NCBI GenBank assembly: GCA_942159475.1
Contig: OW804095.1
Span: 153,816,517-153,880,516 of the forward strand
Length of the DNA: 64,000 nucleotides
Source: Sthenelais limicola
Taxonomy: Eukaryota; Annelida; Polychaeta; Phyllodocida; Sigalionidae
Direction of reading: 5' to 3'
Shown here: positions 1 through 12,200 of the stretch, one piece after another
Layout of the letters: each line of letters opens with the position of its first letter
Numbering within the stretch: position 1 is the stretch's first letter
Made by a program: the position numbers and the translations under genes
The notes under the pieces: model-generated
Database searches by the model: none
What the model was told of the DNA's origin: nothing
What the model saw: only the letters and a program-made list of their open reading frames with translations

Positions 1-180
1 TTATGGAAAAATGTTTAACACATGGATATTGACATTAGGCAAATATTCCATTGATAAATAATCCATGCTGAACATGGCATGTTTTTTTTTAGATTTTATA
101 CTGTACCATTACTCCCATAATTCCATGCGAATCAAGATTCAAAATGGCGGCTCTCTAACTCCCCTATTATGCTTAGCTAC
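1..180. repeat. Dispersed family C fragment
   Basis: Matches 51930-51975 and 52386-52490 (ATGCTGAACATG, CTGTACCATTACTCCCATAA, CAAGATTCAAAATGG). Here it ends in ATGGCGGCTC and CCCCTATT, the seed of the 44 bp array unit. Confidence 0.6.
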
Positions 181-399
181 CCAGTACTGTGCAAATCTAC
201 TTATCCATGCTATGACAGGCATATTACATAACGGGCTCCGCCCCCTATTCCATTCCCACATCCTATAGTGGAACATCTGTACTTGACGAGATCATTAAAT
301 CAGTTGGTTATCTCTTCTCATGAGGAACAAACGTGTTCCAATGTTCCTTCCATCACACATTAACAACATCAATTATGTGTGTGTATGTTCAATTTAACA

Positions 400-811
400 T
401 TTGTGATGTGTTCCAAGGAAATGAGTCACAAGTCGCGAAAAATCAATTTTGAGATATCATCATATTTGAAAAGATGAGATCAGGCCGATTCCAATGATGG
501 TGAACATTAAGGGCATCTAAGAAGTGTTTCTATATTCTATGTTAGATATATTTAAGTTTGAAAATAATGTTGCACTATGTCTGGATAGACAATTGCCAGT
601 AAAGTAGCTCAGTCTACTCGAAACTATGACCTTCAAAATGCAAGAATATTTTTGATACAATGTCCTGAAATTGGCACATAGATTCATATCACTAAAAGTT
701 CTAAGCCCTCCAAAAATCAGAACATTCCAAAAAAGAGATGTTGTGAATTGAACACTTTGAAAGATATTAAGTTTGCGACTTGTGACTCATTTCCCTGAAA
801 CAAATCACATT
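400..811. mobile_element. Family B MITE, copy 1
   Basis: Left end TGTGATGTGTTCCAAGGAAA then TGAGTCACAAGTCGC; right end is its complement (GCGACTTGTGACTCAT). ~410 bp, non-coding. Confidence 0.75.
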
Positions 812-891
812 TACTATATTTATTCACCAGGAGATGCCACTAGTTTAGTTTAAAGTTATACAAATTGGATAACATAGTATATTGTATATTA

Positions 892-1138
892 TGTGGGTCA
901 GATTTTTCAGAAAATGTACAATTCACCTTCATCAATCCGCTCAAAAACCCCACATTTAAGACAGACATGACCTTCAAAATGCAGTTTAACATAACAGAAC
1001 TGATACTTTAAATCAATGCGCTACAAAATATACTCAGTTATAGGCTACACAGTATTCATCATTTTTCAGCCTAATTTAGCAAAATTCCCTAAATTTGTTG
1101 AGTTGCCAATTGTACATTTTCCCCAAATCTGACCCATG
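892..1138 (+). mobile_element. Family A MITE, copy 1
   Basis: Inverted ends GTGGGTCAGATTTTTCAGAA and its complement, flanked by TA at 890-891 and 1139-1140. 247 bp, non-coding. It lies in the minus paralogue's last visible intron. TA duplications suggest Tc1/mariner-type mobilisation. Confidence 0.75.
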
Positions 1139-1222
1139 TATGCCTTGTGTCCCTAAATCTACATTTGGTTGGTCTGTGTCTGCATTAGGTGGATGCTTAC
1201 CTCCGGGGTTCAATAGATACAT

Positions 1223-1600
1223 TTGTGACGTGTTCCAGGAAAATGAGTTGCAAAATTGATATTTTTCAAAGTGTTTTTTCGACAAGATATCATTATTGAA
1301 ATGCTCTGATCTTTAGTGGATTTAGCACTTATAATCGTATGAAGCCATGTGACAACTTTCGGGACATTGTAGTTAATATGTTCGTGCAGTTTGAAGGCCT
1401 TTGTATGGAGTATATTTAGTTACTTTACTGATAATTATCCATCCAAAAAACATTGCAAACCTTCTTTTTTTCAAAAGAAAATTATCAAACTTAAAATATA
1501 GAAATACTTATTAGGTGTCCTAGTGTTTACTATCATTGGAATCGGATTGATCTCCTCTTGTCCAATTTGGTGATATCTCAACATCCATATTTTGCGACTC
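1223..1600. mobile_element. Family B MITE, copy 2 (right end lost)
   Basis: The left end is intact (GTGACGTGTTCCAGG). The right end stops at GCGACTC. Confidence 0.65.
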
Positions 1601-1627
1601 CTAAAATGGATCACTGTCATGACTTAC

Positions 1628-1699
1628 CTCTGTCAGAATAGTTGGTGGGAGCTGGAGTTGGATGATGAGTTGTGGGTGTAGGAGGAGTGGAAGAACTGC
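1628..1699 (-). CDS. Minus paralogue exon 3: Ser/Thr/Pro stalk
   Basis: 72 nt, bounded by TTTATAGCAG (a TAGCAG tandem acceptor) and the donor GAG|GTAAGTC, phase 1. It encodes SSSTPPTPTTHHPTPAPTNY followed by SDR. Confidence 0.65.
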
Positions 1700-3024
1700 C
1701 TGCTATAAAACAACAACAGAGACAGTCAATACATAATTTACATTATCAATTTACCCATGTGTTTGAGGTTGTATTGATAAGTTTGCAAACGTTTATAATA
1801 ATTAAAAATAGTATCTACAGGTAGTGGGACATTCGGCCACTGTAGAACAGGGATCATTAAATTGAATCGTTAGGTTACCTATGATTACACATGTTAACCC
1901 CAAAGTAAAATTGTGTTGTAGGTGACAGGTTCATAACCATTAGTCACTAGATGAAATAGTGTTTTTATGCCTTGTGTCCCCAAATCAACATTGGATTGGT
2001 CTGTGCCTGCATGAGGTGGATGCTTACCTGCAGGGTTCTGTAGCACTATGAGCAAGCTGATGGTCACAGCTAGCATGGCAGCCATGCAGACACCACCAAG
2101 GCCAACCCACCACTTGGCTGACGGTCGCACACATCTGTGGGGGGTCTCCTCCTCCTTCTCCACCCCCAGCCGCAAGGGCTCATAAGTGCCTGCAGTCGGC
2201 TTTATATCTGAGGGAAGGAAACAACAAGATTCATGTATTACTGTCTATATTGCAGCCATCTTGAGGCTGAGAGACATTGGGAAGTGAGAAGTGGAGGGAG
2301 GGGGAGAGTGGTCAGAGAGAAGTGGGGAGAGGTCAGATAGAGTGGGAAGAGAGAGGGAGGGGAGAGGGTGAGAGATAGGAGAGGGAGAGAGGAGACAGAG
2401 AGGGAGAGAGGGAGGACAGAGAGAGGGAGAGAGAGGACAGAGGAGGAGAGACAGGAGGAGAGGAGAGAGAGGGTAGGGAGGGGGAGAGGGGGAGAGGGGA
2501 AGAGGGGCAGAGGGGGAGAGGGGCAGAGGGGGAGAGGGGCAGAGGGGCAGAGGGGCAGAGGGGCAGAGGGGAGTTATCATTAGTAATCCTGTATTTATGG
2601 TTACTAAAATGGGAGCAGTAGCAGGAGGAGTATCAATGGAACCCAGGCTTTAAGAATCTGGTGACGGCTGGAAGAACTGGATTTTATCCAGAAGCCTGGT
2701 CACCTATTTGTCTTTCATACTTGTACCTGCAGTATAACCTCAGACAAATAAAGTATTTCTCAATTCAATTCAAGAATAAAGCAGATAACTTTCTATAAAG
2801 GAGAGAAGCCTGGGAGAGAGTGACATGAACCCACCTGGACGTGGTGGTAGAGCAGGCGGGAGTTGCTCATCCTCTATAGAACTATAGATATGATCATCCT
2901 CCGCCAGTGTCACACCTTGTTTAGGAGCAGGAGCGACCGCTGTTTCTGGATCAATTGGGATGAAGTAGTCTTCAGGCAAGGGGTAATGATACCCTGGCTC
3001 AAGGTAGTCCTCATCTGCCATCAT
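1628..3024 (-). CDS. Paralogous type II membrane protein gene, partial (exons 1-3; rest off the left edge)
   Basis: Join of 3024-2835, 2207-2028 and 1699-1628 on the minus strand, with GT-AG phase-1 introns at the same places as the plus-strand gene. The tail has DYFIPIDP, IYSSI and LPPALPPRP. The span is WWVGLGGVCMAAMLAVTISL and beyond. The stalk is SSSTPPTPTTHHPTP with one NYS sequon. The ectodomain exon should lie beyond position 1. Exon 2 is 180 nt in both genes. The tail is shorter than in the complete paralogue (63 against 111 residues). Confidence 0.7.
2028..2207 (-). CDS. Minus paralogue exon 2: membrane span
   Basis: 180 nt, acceptor CCCTCAG, donor GCAG|GTAAGC. It contains TYEPLRLGVE, as in the plus gene, then a hydrophobic segment (VCMAAMLAVTISLLIVL). 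A diverged copy of its 3' end and donor lies downstream at about 1133-1216. Confidence 0.75.
2270..2575. repeat. Purine-rich low-complexity tract
   Basis: GAGAGGG/AGGGGC repeats, in the intron between exons 1 and 2 of the minus paralogue. Frames here are artefacts. Confidence 0.85.
2610..2651. mobile_element. Family D MITE, truncated end
   Basis: GGGAGCAGTAGCAGGAGG through AATGGAACCCAGGCT, then TTA. It is only one end of the element. Confidence 0.45.
2835..3024 (-). CDS. Minus paralogue exon 1: cytoplasmic tail
   Basis: Two adjacent ATGs (3024-3022 and 3021-3019) follow a TTGCAG acceptor whose last base is 3026. The first is taken as start. It encodes MMADEDYLEPGYHYPLPEDY and onward to LPPALPPRP, ending CCA G|GTGGGT, phase 1. 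A family B repeat fragment begins about 10 bases upstream, in the 5'UTR intron. Confidence 0.7.
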
Positions 3025-3032
3025 TCTGCAAT

Positions 3033-3172
3033 TTTGATGTGTTCCAGGAAAATGAGTCACAAGTTGCAAAATTGATGTTTTTCAAAGTGTTTTTTCCACA
3101 AGATATCTGTATTGAAAAGTTCTGATTTTTAGAGGGTTTAGCACTGATAGTCATGTGAATCCATGTAACAAA
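3033..3172. mobile_element. Family B MITE, left-end fragment
   Basis: It lies immediately upstream of the minus paralogue's coding exon 1. Confidence 0.6.
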
Positions 3173-3179
3173 TTGTATT

Positions 3180-4639
3180 TAAAATTCTAGAGGAAAAAAA
3201 CCTGTTTAATTGCCTAAGAATAAACGAAAATATTGTTAATATGAAAGAAATAGTGTAAAGAGAGAAAAAAATATGTCCACTCATGGTTACATGTTTATTC
3301 AAATTTCATATGATGACCCTGGGTACCTAATAATTTGAAAAAAATATATTTCAAACAACCCCTTTGGTGATTTGCAATGCAAACATGTCTGAGGAACTCA
3401 GGTATGTCACCATAACATGCCTATTTAAACCTAGAATAAAAATAGATTTGAAACCCAAAGATGGGTAAAGTAGATATGTTCTAGACAGGTTTCAACTTAT
3501 TCGCCCATATAATAATGAACTATATATATAATGAACTATAAATAATAGGTTGAACATTATAATTTTCTTGGGAATCAGAGCATATAATATGGTGAGTCAT
3601 CATATAGCCCAAACTTAAACAGTCACATTATCCCCCTGCTGTGTATTATTGCACCTCAACTGTGCTAAAACATGATGTCACGTAATGTGCCGTAAATTAT
3701 GTAACATAATAATTATGGGAAATTATTTATACATGTATTTTGTGGACATACAGAGAGCCTTTTCCCTAATAATTGTGCCTCTAAGTACTTGAACAGAATT
3801 CATATTTACCTTCATAAACAACCAATACAAGTATTTAAGTCATCTTAACAGGAAAACAAGGCGAACAATGGGATATATTTGTGTATAAATTCTAAATATA
3901 ATGGATTATATGTGTATAGACAGAAGGTCAATGCCCTGTGACTCTTGCCGCTGCCATTACCATTACCATTATTGAATCGTTTTTTGGCTGTAACTTTTCT
4001 TCAAGTTGGAATATTTTCACAAACTGAAAAGAATTATGACCCTTATGTGAAGTACACAGTGATTCAAAACATTATGTGCATATTTGTTTTGTAGTGGGTC
4101 CGCCGACCAACAGCATAGTGAGGCTGCTGGGCTATCCACCCTAGTGGCAACAGGCAACATCTCTACCAGAGCCAGGCACAAACAGCCTCCGCCAGAGCCA
4201 GGCACAAACAGCCTCCGCCAGAGCCAGGCACAAACAGCCTCCGCCCAGTCCCGTGTGATGTTGTCATGGGATCTCGCAGTCAGTTACCACAACAGACTCG
4301 GGCTGTGCTGAGGAACAAGATACTTTTGTTGTTCAAATTAAGCTCTTGCACTTTACACTTGCAACTGTGTTTTGGGGTCAATAAACCTAGTCTAACAAAT
4401 TTAAATCCTCATTTATGTAGAAATATATTTTTATATATATTTTTTGGTGGCCTTAACATCAGCATTTTCATCACAGACTCTACCAAGTTGCCCTGGCTAC
4501 AATATTCATCATTAACATTCCCAATTCCATCTATATTATCAGCGATATGTCTAGTTTATGTACGAAAAATAATAAACCAATAGAAACAATATAAAAAAAA
4601 TAAGAATTTTCAGCGAAATGACAATTGGTGGAATTGCTC
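3180..4639. other. 5'UTR intron of the minus paralogue: AT-rich with repeat relics
   Basis: No convincing coding sequence. The stretch 3970-4630 belongs to a dispersed family also seen at 25300-25690. In this copy ~300 bp is inserted (4093-4400), including three 26 bp copies of CAGAGCCAGGCACAAACAGC plus six more bases (4166-4245) and an AATAAA near its end. Confidence 0.4.
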
Positions 4640-5060
4640 ATACCTGGGAGTATTACTTATTCAAAACTTAAAATTGAAATATATGAAATCATTATAGTAT
4701 GATAGTTAGACTTACCATACACACAGCTTGGTGGCAACACGCTGGATGGATGAATGACCTAGAACCAGACATGAGTCAGGGAATGACCCAGGCATAACGC
4801 CTCATACCATTATTGCACAGCCATAAAATGTATGCTCTTCACATGGTCAATTCTCAGGAAATGTCTTCAAGAGATGTTATCTTATCCTTTCTTCGTACGT
4901 TTTTGCCATATTAACATTTATTCTCTCGATTCAATGGGTTTTTTTATTTGTTTTTTCATGTTTGATATTTTTTATATAAGGGCGATGCATGAAAACATTC
5001 ATGAAGAATATTATATGTTTTTATTCAAAGGTTCAAATAATACCATAGGCCTCAAATGAA
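4640..5060 (-). promoter_or_regulatory. Left inverted arm with candidate 5'UTR exon of the minus paralogue
   Basis: The reverse complement matches 5890-6325 over ~430 bp with many substitutions and small indels. In minus orientation it ends in GTGTGTATG|GTAAGTC, a good splice donor (4715-4714), so a noncoding first exon ending at 4716 is likely. An AP-1-type TGAGTCA lies in the arm (about 4772). Exon and promoter roles are inference from conservation in both arms. Confidence 0.5.
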
Positions 5061-5889
5061 TGAAAAAAATATTCATTAAATCTCCAATAATTCCATTTCT
5101 TTTCTATGAAATATATTTTTTAAAGATTAAAAGAATAAATCAACTCAATGAAAAAACACCTGACTGAAAATTCATCCTTTTTTTTTTTTTTTTTTTTTAC
5201 AAAAACATAGATAATAACTATATGCATAAATCCTATATTTCTCCAAATGGTATTGGGACGATGCATCTACTCAAGACATCATAAAATTGAAAGAACCAAA
5301 GAAAATGGCAAAGAACTTGATAAAACACTAATGACGAGGTTTAGTGAGAATGCCCCATATTATTACTGATGGTTTAGTGCAAGTTAAGTACCAGGATATA
5401 AACATAAAAACATCCACTACTGCACCAACCATTTACTGCTAATTAGGGATATGTGGAACAACCTATAAATCATATTGGGAAATGCCCCATGTCCCACATC
5501 CAAGTATAACACTAAAATAATGTGAACAAATGTTCCATTAGAATTGCTCAAGCACTAGAATAACTTTAGATATAAAGCTATAAAGTATTGGCGTGTCTTG
5601 CATGACAATTTGCAAATGATTGACAGGGATTTGTATCTTTTCAAAAAATAATTAAATAAGATTTATGACAGACTATTTAATCCTTTTATGAGTTGCATTT
5701 GTGATATTGGTAACTGTGTATGTAATTTATCAGATTCATTTACTTTAATAACAATTAGTTCGAATAAAGATCATCATATCTCAATAAAGATCATCATATC
5801 TCAATAAAGATCATCATATCTCAATAAAAATCATCATATCCTAACCTGAAACTCAACTCGGCAGAACTAGATTATTCTCCATTTACCTA
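5061..5889. promoter_or_regulatory. Spacer between the arms: inferred divergent promoter region
   Basis: An ~830 bp AT-rich spacer between the inverted arms and upstream of both paralogues. It contains a T run (5179-5199) and four ~20 bp tandem copies of AATAAAGATCATCATATCTC (5763-5841). No canonical core promoter was picked out; the role rests only on position. Confidence 0.3.
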
Positions 5890-6325
5890 TGATATATTTA
5901 AACTTTTACATAGAAAATATGTAATATTCTTCATGAATGTTTTCATGCGTTGCCCTTATATGAAAAACAACAAACCTTTAATAAAAACAAATAAACACAA
6001 CAAGCATTGAATTGAAAGAATAATGTTAATATGCAAACAAAGTTATAAACACTTTTGAAGATGTTTCATGAAAATCAACCATGTGAAGAGTATAATTTCT
6101 CCTGCTGTGCAATAATAGTATGAGGCATTATTTCTGGGTCAATGATGTAGTTATATATAGTTCTCCGTATAAACAAGGACTCATTCCCTGACTCATGTCT
6201 GGTTCTAGGTCATTCATCCATCCAGTATGTTGCCACCAAGCTGTGTGTATGGTAAGTCGAACTATGTTACTCCAATGATTTCATTTTTTAACTTTAATTT
6301 TCGAAGAAGTAATTCTTCCAGATAT
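5890..6325 (+). promoter_or_regulatory. Right inverted arm with candidate 5'UTR exon of the plus gene
   Basis: Mirror of the left arm. The matching donor is GTGTGTATG|GTAAGTC, exon end 6251. The inferred 5'UTR intron would run 6252-8873. The AP-1-type TGACTCA is conserved at about 6189. Confidence 0.5.
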
Positions 6326-8873
6326 GTCCTAAAATATAAAAATGTACCCAAGTAGCATCATTATATAAGTTATCATGTAACAGTCATATTTAATTGTTAT
6401 AGATTAATGATATTATAATATTCCCCCTCCCCCAAAACATGTAGAGGTTATACTTAATCAATACTTCTAACCTAGCCTTCTTCTAATTTATGCAGACATT
6501 GCTTCTAAAATAAAATCATGATTTTACAAGCTCGTGCCCAGTCGGCTGAATGAGATGAGGAGCGGGACAGCTGGAAAGCAGTGCAGATGTTGACCGGGAT
6601 AACCACTCTGCCTCAGCATCATATTAAGTTTTTTCTGAGTGAGAGAATATTTTATTTCCATAACAGCAGAATGTTTTAGGATATTGTTTCATCCACATTG
6701 TCACAAATTATCTAGCTAGCGTCATGCATTGAAATGTGGATGTGGAAGTGGCTTTAGAATGACCCAATAATCTGATGACAATTAGTTGTTTCACTTGTCA
6801 TCCATTTACCGATGGTGCTCACCATGTAATGTATGAAACATAACTAGTACCAGCATGTATGTATGCTGCAGTACACTGGTCTGATCACAGATATACATAA
6901 TGATCCAATTGTTAAATTGTACTAGTGGGCTAATAAATTGTAATTGAAATTGATAGAATGTGGAATGAGGTGTGACTAATCAGAATATAATCGGACCCAA
7001 CAGCCGGCCCTTGAAGGGGGCTATGTCGGTTCATACACCCCCTACCTCCATCTATATAACTGAAGGGGGCTATGTGGGCTCATACACCCCCCTACCACTG
7101 TCGATATAACTAAAGGGTGCTATGTGGGCTCATACACCCCCCTACCTCTGTCTATATAACTAAAGGGTGCTATGTGGGTTCATACACCCCCTACCTCTGT
7201 CTACATAACTGAAGGGGGCTCTGTATCTGTTGTGCCCTCTCCAATATTATAGAAATATAATTAGTTACATTCATAAAGTTAGTGTTACAAAAGGATATAA
7301 TGTGTGCATGTTTGTGTATTGGCGCCAACACCTTCTCACTTGTGCCATATTTCACGTGAGTTACCACCAATCCTCATTATTTATTCAATATCAATATTCC
7401 CATTTACAACTCTCCATTGCACCATAGTTAGCAGACATTGGCCGCAGACTACAGGAAGTGAGGTGAGTGAGGGGCATTAGTTTCCTTAGCACAATTTAAG
7501 GGCAGTTATGTGCAACTAAGGCCAATACAAATAGTTAAAAAAAACAAAAAAATGAAAACTTTTCCTTAATTATTCTGAACAAATTCATCGCCTGGATGCT
7601 TTTCAGTGCCTCAGCTCTTTCTGAGTGCAGAAATGATCAGAAAACATCAGAGTTCATTATATTGAGCTGACTTGATGAAAGAAGGAGTTATAGCCATGTT
7701 TGGGTCTCTTTGTAAGAGATCGAGTTTATTATTGAACTGATTCACTGAACAAAATGGCTAGGGCTATGTGTGGTGCCATGCTAAAATCCTACATTCTATG
7801 CTAATCATGAAAGCTGCAGTGCTAAAGCATAGCTGTTATTGTATTGGTTCTCCACCAGGTGGGAGCACTTTTCCACTTACTTTCTTACCTTTCTCATATT
7901 TAATGTTACAACTTGTGTTATAAGACACCCACTTCTCTTACATGGGTCAGATTTTCAGAAAATGTGCAATTCGCCTTCACCAATCCTCTCAAATAGCCCA
8001 CATTTAAGACGAAGATGAGCTTCAAAATGCAGTTTAACATAACAGAACTGATACTTTAAATCAATGTGATACCAAATATTCTCAGATATACCCGGTTTTC
8101 TTAATTTGTCATCCTAATTAGTAGAATTTCCTAAATGTGTACAGCTGCCAATTGTACATTTTCTGAAAATCTGACCCGCATATCAGTTTATACTGGATTG
8201 GTGCAAGCACTCTGAATAAAACAGAATATTAATAGTTAACGGTTGTCCTGTTATTATCTCTCCTCTGATACAACAAACCTTTGGGTCATTACATCTATGT
8301 ATTTTTTTTTAAATAAATTTTATTGCGAAAACATTTTCAGGCAAGCCTGATAATCTCATCTTACACATTTCAAAACAGATTTTGTTGTTAGACTTATATA
8401 ATTTCACTCAAATTAATCATTTAATTCTTTAATATTACACAGAGAAGGTTATTCCATACATTGAATGAAGTTGTAGACAGGAATAATTCGACCTTGTATA
8501 TATATATATGCATATATTATATACAATATGTATGTCTTCAAAGGTCCTTATTGTAACTTGTTTTAATGCTGTATAAACAACATTTTCATATTAAAATGCT
8601 TATAGTCCCATGATGTAGTGGATTATTAATCATTGTCATATTCCTCGTGTTCTCTATGTGTTCGGTTGATCTGTTGATAAGCTAGGTCGACACTATTTTT
8701 AGTTGTCAGCCATTGACATTTATTATAGCCAGTTTATAGTAATATAAAGGGCACTGTTTGATTTTGTACCACTTGTTAGAGGCCACTATCTCACTTGGTA
8801 ACAACAGTACATTTCAATAATTTTATCAATGCTACGACTTACAGTTACAAGATGTTTTGTGTCAATATTGCAG
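6326..8873 (+). other. 5'UTR intron of the plus gene, with repeats
   Basis: It holds four ~50 bp tandem copies of a unit beginning GAAGGGGGCTATGTGG (7012-7225) and a family A MITE (7941-8180). A possible alternative first exon ends at 7462 (GAAGTGAG|GTGAGT), next to an ETS-like CAGGAAGT. Otherwise it is AT-rich with no coding signal. Confidence 0.35.
7941..8180 (+). mobile_element. Family A MITE, copy 2
   Basis: Ends CATGGGTCAGATTTTCAG / CTGAAAATCTGACCCGCA, TA on both sides. Same internal subtype as copy 1 (ACATTTAAGAC, AACAGAACTGATACTTTAAA). Confidence 0.75.
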
Positions 8874-8877
8874 AAGA

Positions 8878-9211
8878 ATGGATCGTGACTCCAGAACAAC
8901 TGAGCGTGAGGTGTCATCTACTGAAGGTGGATACTTACAGCCCAGGAACACCCAGGAAGGTGGATCAGATGAAGAGCACTATGATTATCCCACTTCCCCA
9001 CTTCCCCCAGGGTACTTCATCCCTATTGATCCACTAGAGGCTGAGGCGATACAAAACAGTCATCAGAATCCAGAGTCAGAGCCAATGCAGCAGGAGGTGA
9101 ATGAGGGCCATCTGATTGAAAAGAATGGAAGCGAGGAACAAATCGAGGGAGAACATGTGTACAGCCGCATTGATTACACCCATCTGCCCCCTCCACTACC
9201 ACCACGTCCAG
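8878..9211 (+). CDS. Exon 1 coding part: cytoplasmic tail
   Basis: It starts at the ATG four bases after a TTGCAG acceptor (ending 8873), so a 5'UTR intron is likely. The paralogue has the same acceptor-then-ATG layout. The exon encodes the 111-residue tail with YLQP, YDYP, GYFIPIDP, VYSRIDYTHL and PPPLPPRP. It ends CCA G|GTACTT, phase 1. The frame is open slightly upstream of the ATG, but that part would lie in the intron. Confidence 0.75.
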
Positions 9212-12200
9212 GTACTTGTTTCACTCTTTCATATCCTGCTTCCCCTCATTAGCAAGCAAGGTAGTTATTACTTTCTTTCTTCTCTACCACCACAGCCAGG
9301 TAATTATAGCACTGTCTATCCTTCACTATCACAACTGGCCTCTCATATCTTGCCTTCTAAAGATACAGGTTACTGTAGAGGCAGTACATGGTAACATGGT
9401 CTCCCCTGATATTGCTAAAGCTATTTCTATTTGAATTAATTTATTTATATTTATTTATTTTTTCTTTGTTTTATTGCTAAGAATAATATGGTTACCATTA
9501 AATTTTACCATGATTGATTGTATCTGTATATGTAAACTACGGGTCTCACTACACAAAGTGGTTATCCTGCAAATCAAACCATTCATTAATGTACATAAAT
9601 CTGTAGCCTACGATGTAATTATGTTCTTCCATAGGCTGGGTTTCGCCAGAACATCCTACCATCATGGCAGGTGCTTTACCCAGTGGAAATAAAATCTTTA
9701 AAAAAAAAGAAAGGAAAAACATATTGTATTTTGTGGAAATAATTTCATTGTGAAGCTTTTGGCAGCCCTTAACTGATTAGGGAAAAGACTAGGGAAAATT
9801 AGATTTAGGTGAAAGGTTTAGGTCCAGTATGAACTTTTATCCACATGAACAGAGCTCTGCATTTTCTCCTTAGTCAGCAATTAAATGTAAATGAAGTATA
9901 AAAGGAGCTATTTTGCCACAAGGGAAAGCTAATGTAGGCACTGCCCCAACCTAGGATGAACTATTGCAGCATTCTAAGCGGGTTGCATATCACAGTGGAA
10001 TATGGTGCAACAGTGAGCAGAGTGAACAGCATGCACCTAGTCCAGAGGGTTGGGGTTGGACTTTTGATGGGGGCAGCCGATTTTGGGTTATTGTAGCCAA
10101 TTGGAAGTGCGCTGAACTCTGTCATTGCCATTGTCAGAAACAAATTAATCATAAATGGTAAGGCCTGAAGATGATAAAGTGCCATATACAAGTTTGGTGT
10201 CAATTAGAACAATCTGGTGCTTTACTAAATGGAATAGTTAAAATTATGATTCTAAGTTGCTTAGAAGCTGAGATATTGGTATAGGTTTTAGTATGATGGC
10301 GATCTTGAAAATCTAAGATGGCTACCGTAATGTCTTTGGAGGAGGCTGCTCCCATACAAAACATGAAACCTAAGGGTATTGGCAGCATGTAGTGACAATT
10401 TGGTGCTTTTATCCAGAACGTCCCCATCCATCTCATATCTGGCCTTAAGCTGCCTGACTACATGGTATCCTGAGGGTGTCCTGTGCCCTGGCACTACTTG
10501 AGGCTGGGGAACTTTTGTTAGTATGAACATATTAATTTGTTCCAAATTCTTATTTCTTCCAAATATCTGTTTTTCAGTAGTCCAAGTCGTTGAAAGATCT
10601 TATGAACCCCTGCGGCTGGGGGTAGAGATCACCCACCCAGGCAGATGTGTTCCCCGGTGCAGTCTTTCCTCTAAACAATGGATGGGTGTTGGCCTGTGTG
10701 TAGTAGCCATGACATCTGTGGCAATCATCACCACCTTAATTATCATTATTCTCCAAGGTAAGCATCCACCTGAAACAGCCTCATATGCAGAGTGAGAGTA
10801 TTTCTAATGTGTTTCAGGAAAATGAGTTACACAAAAATTGATATTTTTCAACGTGTTTTGTCACAAGATCTCTGTACCAAATGTTCTGATTCTTAGAGGG
10901 TTTAACACTCATAGTCATATAAATCCATGTACCAATTTCCAGGACATTGTATCAATTTTGAAGGCTTCAAATGGAGTATATTTAATTACTTTACTGGTAA
11001 TTACCCATCCAGAAACAACTTGGTTTTTGTTCAAAAATAAATATATATCAAAGTTAAAATATAGAAATACATATTAGGTATCCTAGTGTTTACTATCATT
11101 GGAATCAGTTTGATCTCCTCTTTTCAAATATGGTGATATCTCATATTTTCCTAAAACGGCTCTCATTTATGGCATGTTAGGATTTCAATTTCTGTTCATC
11201 ATTGCAACATTGAGAAAAACATCTTGACTAATTATTTGGCAGAACATTCTTTGCTTTTGGGCAGCAACATTCAGTGATAACATTTCATCCTAGTTGTTCG
11301 GAACATATGTGATGATTTTCATCATTACAATGAATGGTCTATTATTTAGTCTGGAAAAGAAATGCCCACTATTGCCATTTTTAATTAGTTTAGTTTATAT
11401 TTAAGTAGTTTAGGCTATTAAAATTACATTAGAACATAATACAAGAAATCTCCTTAAGAAAGAGTATTTTAATTGAATGTAAATAAATAAATATTAAGAT
11501 GATAAATTATAGGTTTTATTCATAAATAACCAAAAAGTAGGAGTAAATATGTCAATACATCAGGGACCGTATAACCTTGGTATAACCTTGGTATAACCTT
11601 GGTATAACCTTGGTATAACCTTGGTATAACCTTGGTATAACCTTGGTATAACCTTGGTATAACCTTGGTATAACCTTGGTATAACCTTGGTATAACCTTG
11701 GTATAACCTTGGTATTTGATATACCATGTGGTCTGCTTAACTTGAGTTAATATATTTTAATTGCAAAATGAGTGTTTTGAGCATATTTTCAGACATTGGG
11801 ATGCTATTTCTTTATTCTAGTACACAACTTTCAGACATTGGGATACTATTTCTTTATTCTAGTACACAACTTTCAGACATTGGGATGCTATTTCTTTATT
11901 CTAGTACACAACTTTCAGACATTGGGATGCTATTTCTTTATTCTAGTACACAACTTTCAGACATTGGGATACTATTTCTTTATTCTAGTACACAACTTTC
12001 AGACATTGGGATACTATTTCTTTATTCTAGTACACAACTTTCAGACATTGGGATGCTATTTCTTTATTCTAGTACACAACTTTCAGACATTGGGATGCTA
12101 TTTCTTTATTCTAGTACACAACTTTCAGACATTGGGATACTATTTCTTTATTCTAGTACACAACTTTCAGACATTGGGATACTATTTCTTTATTCTAGTA

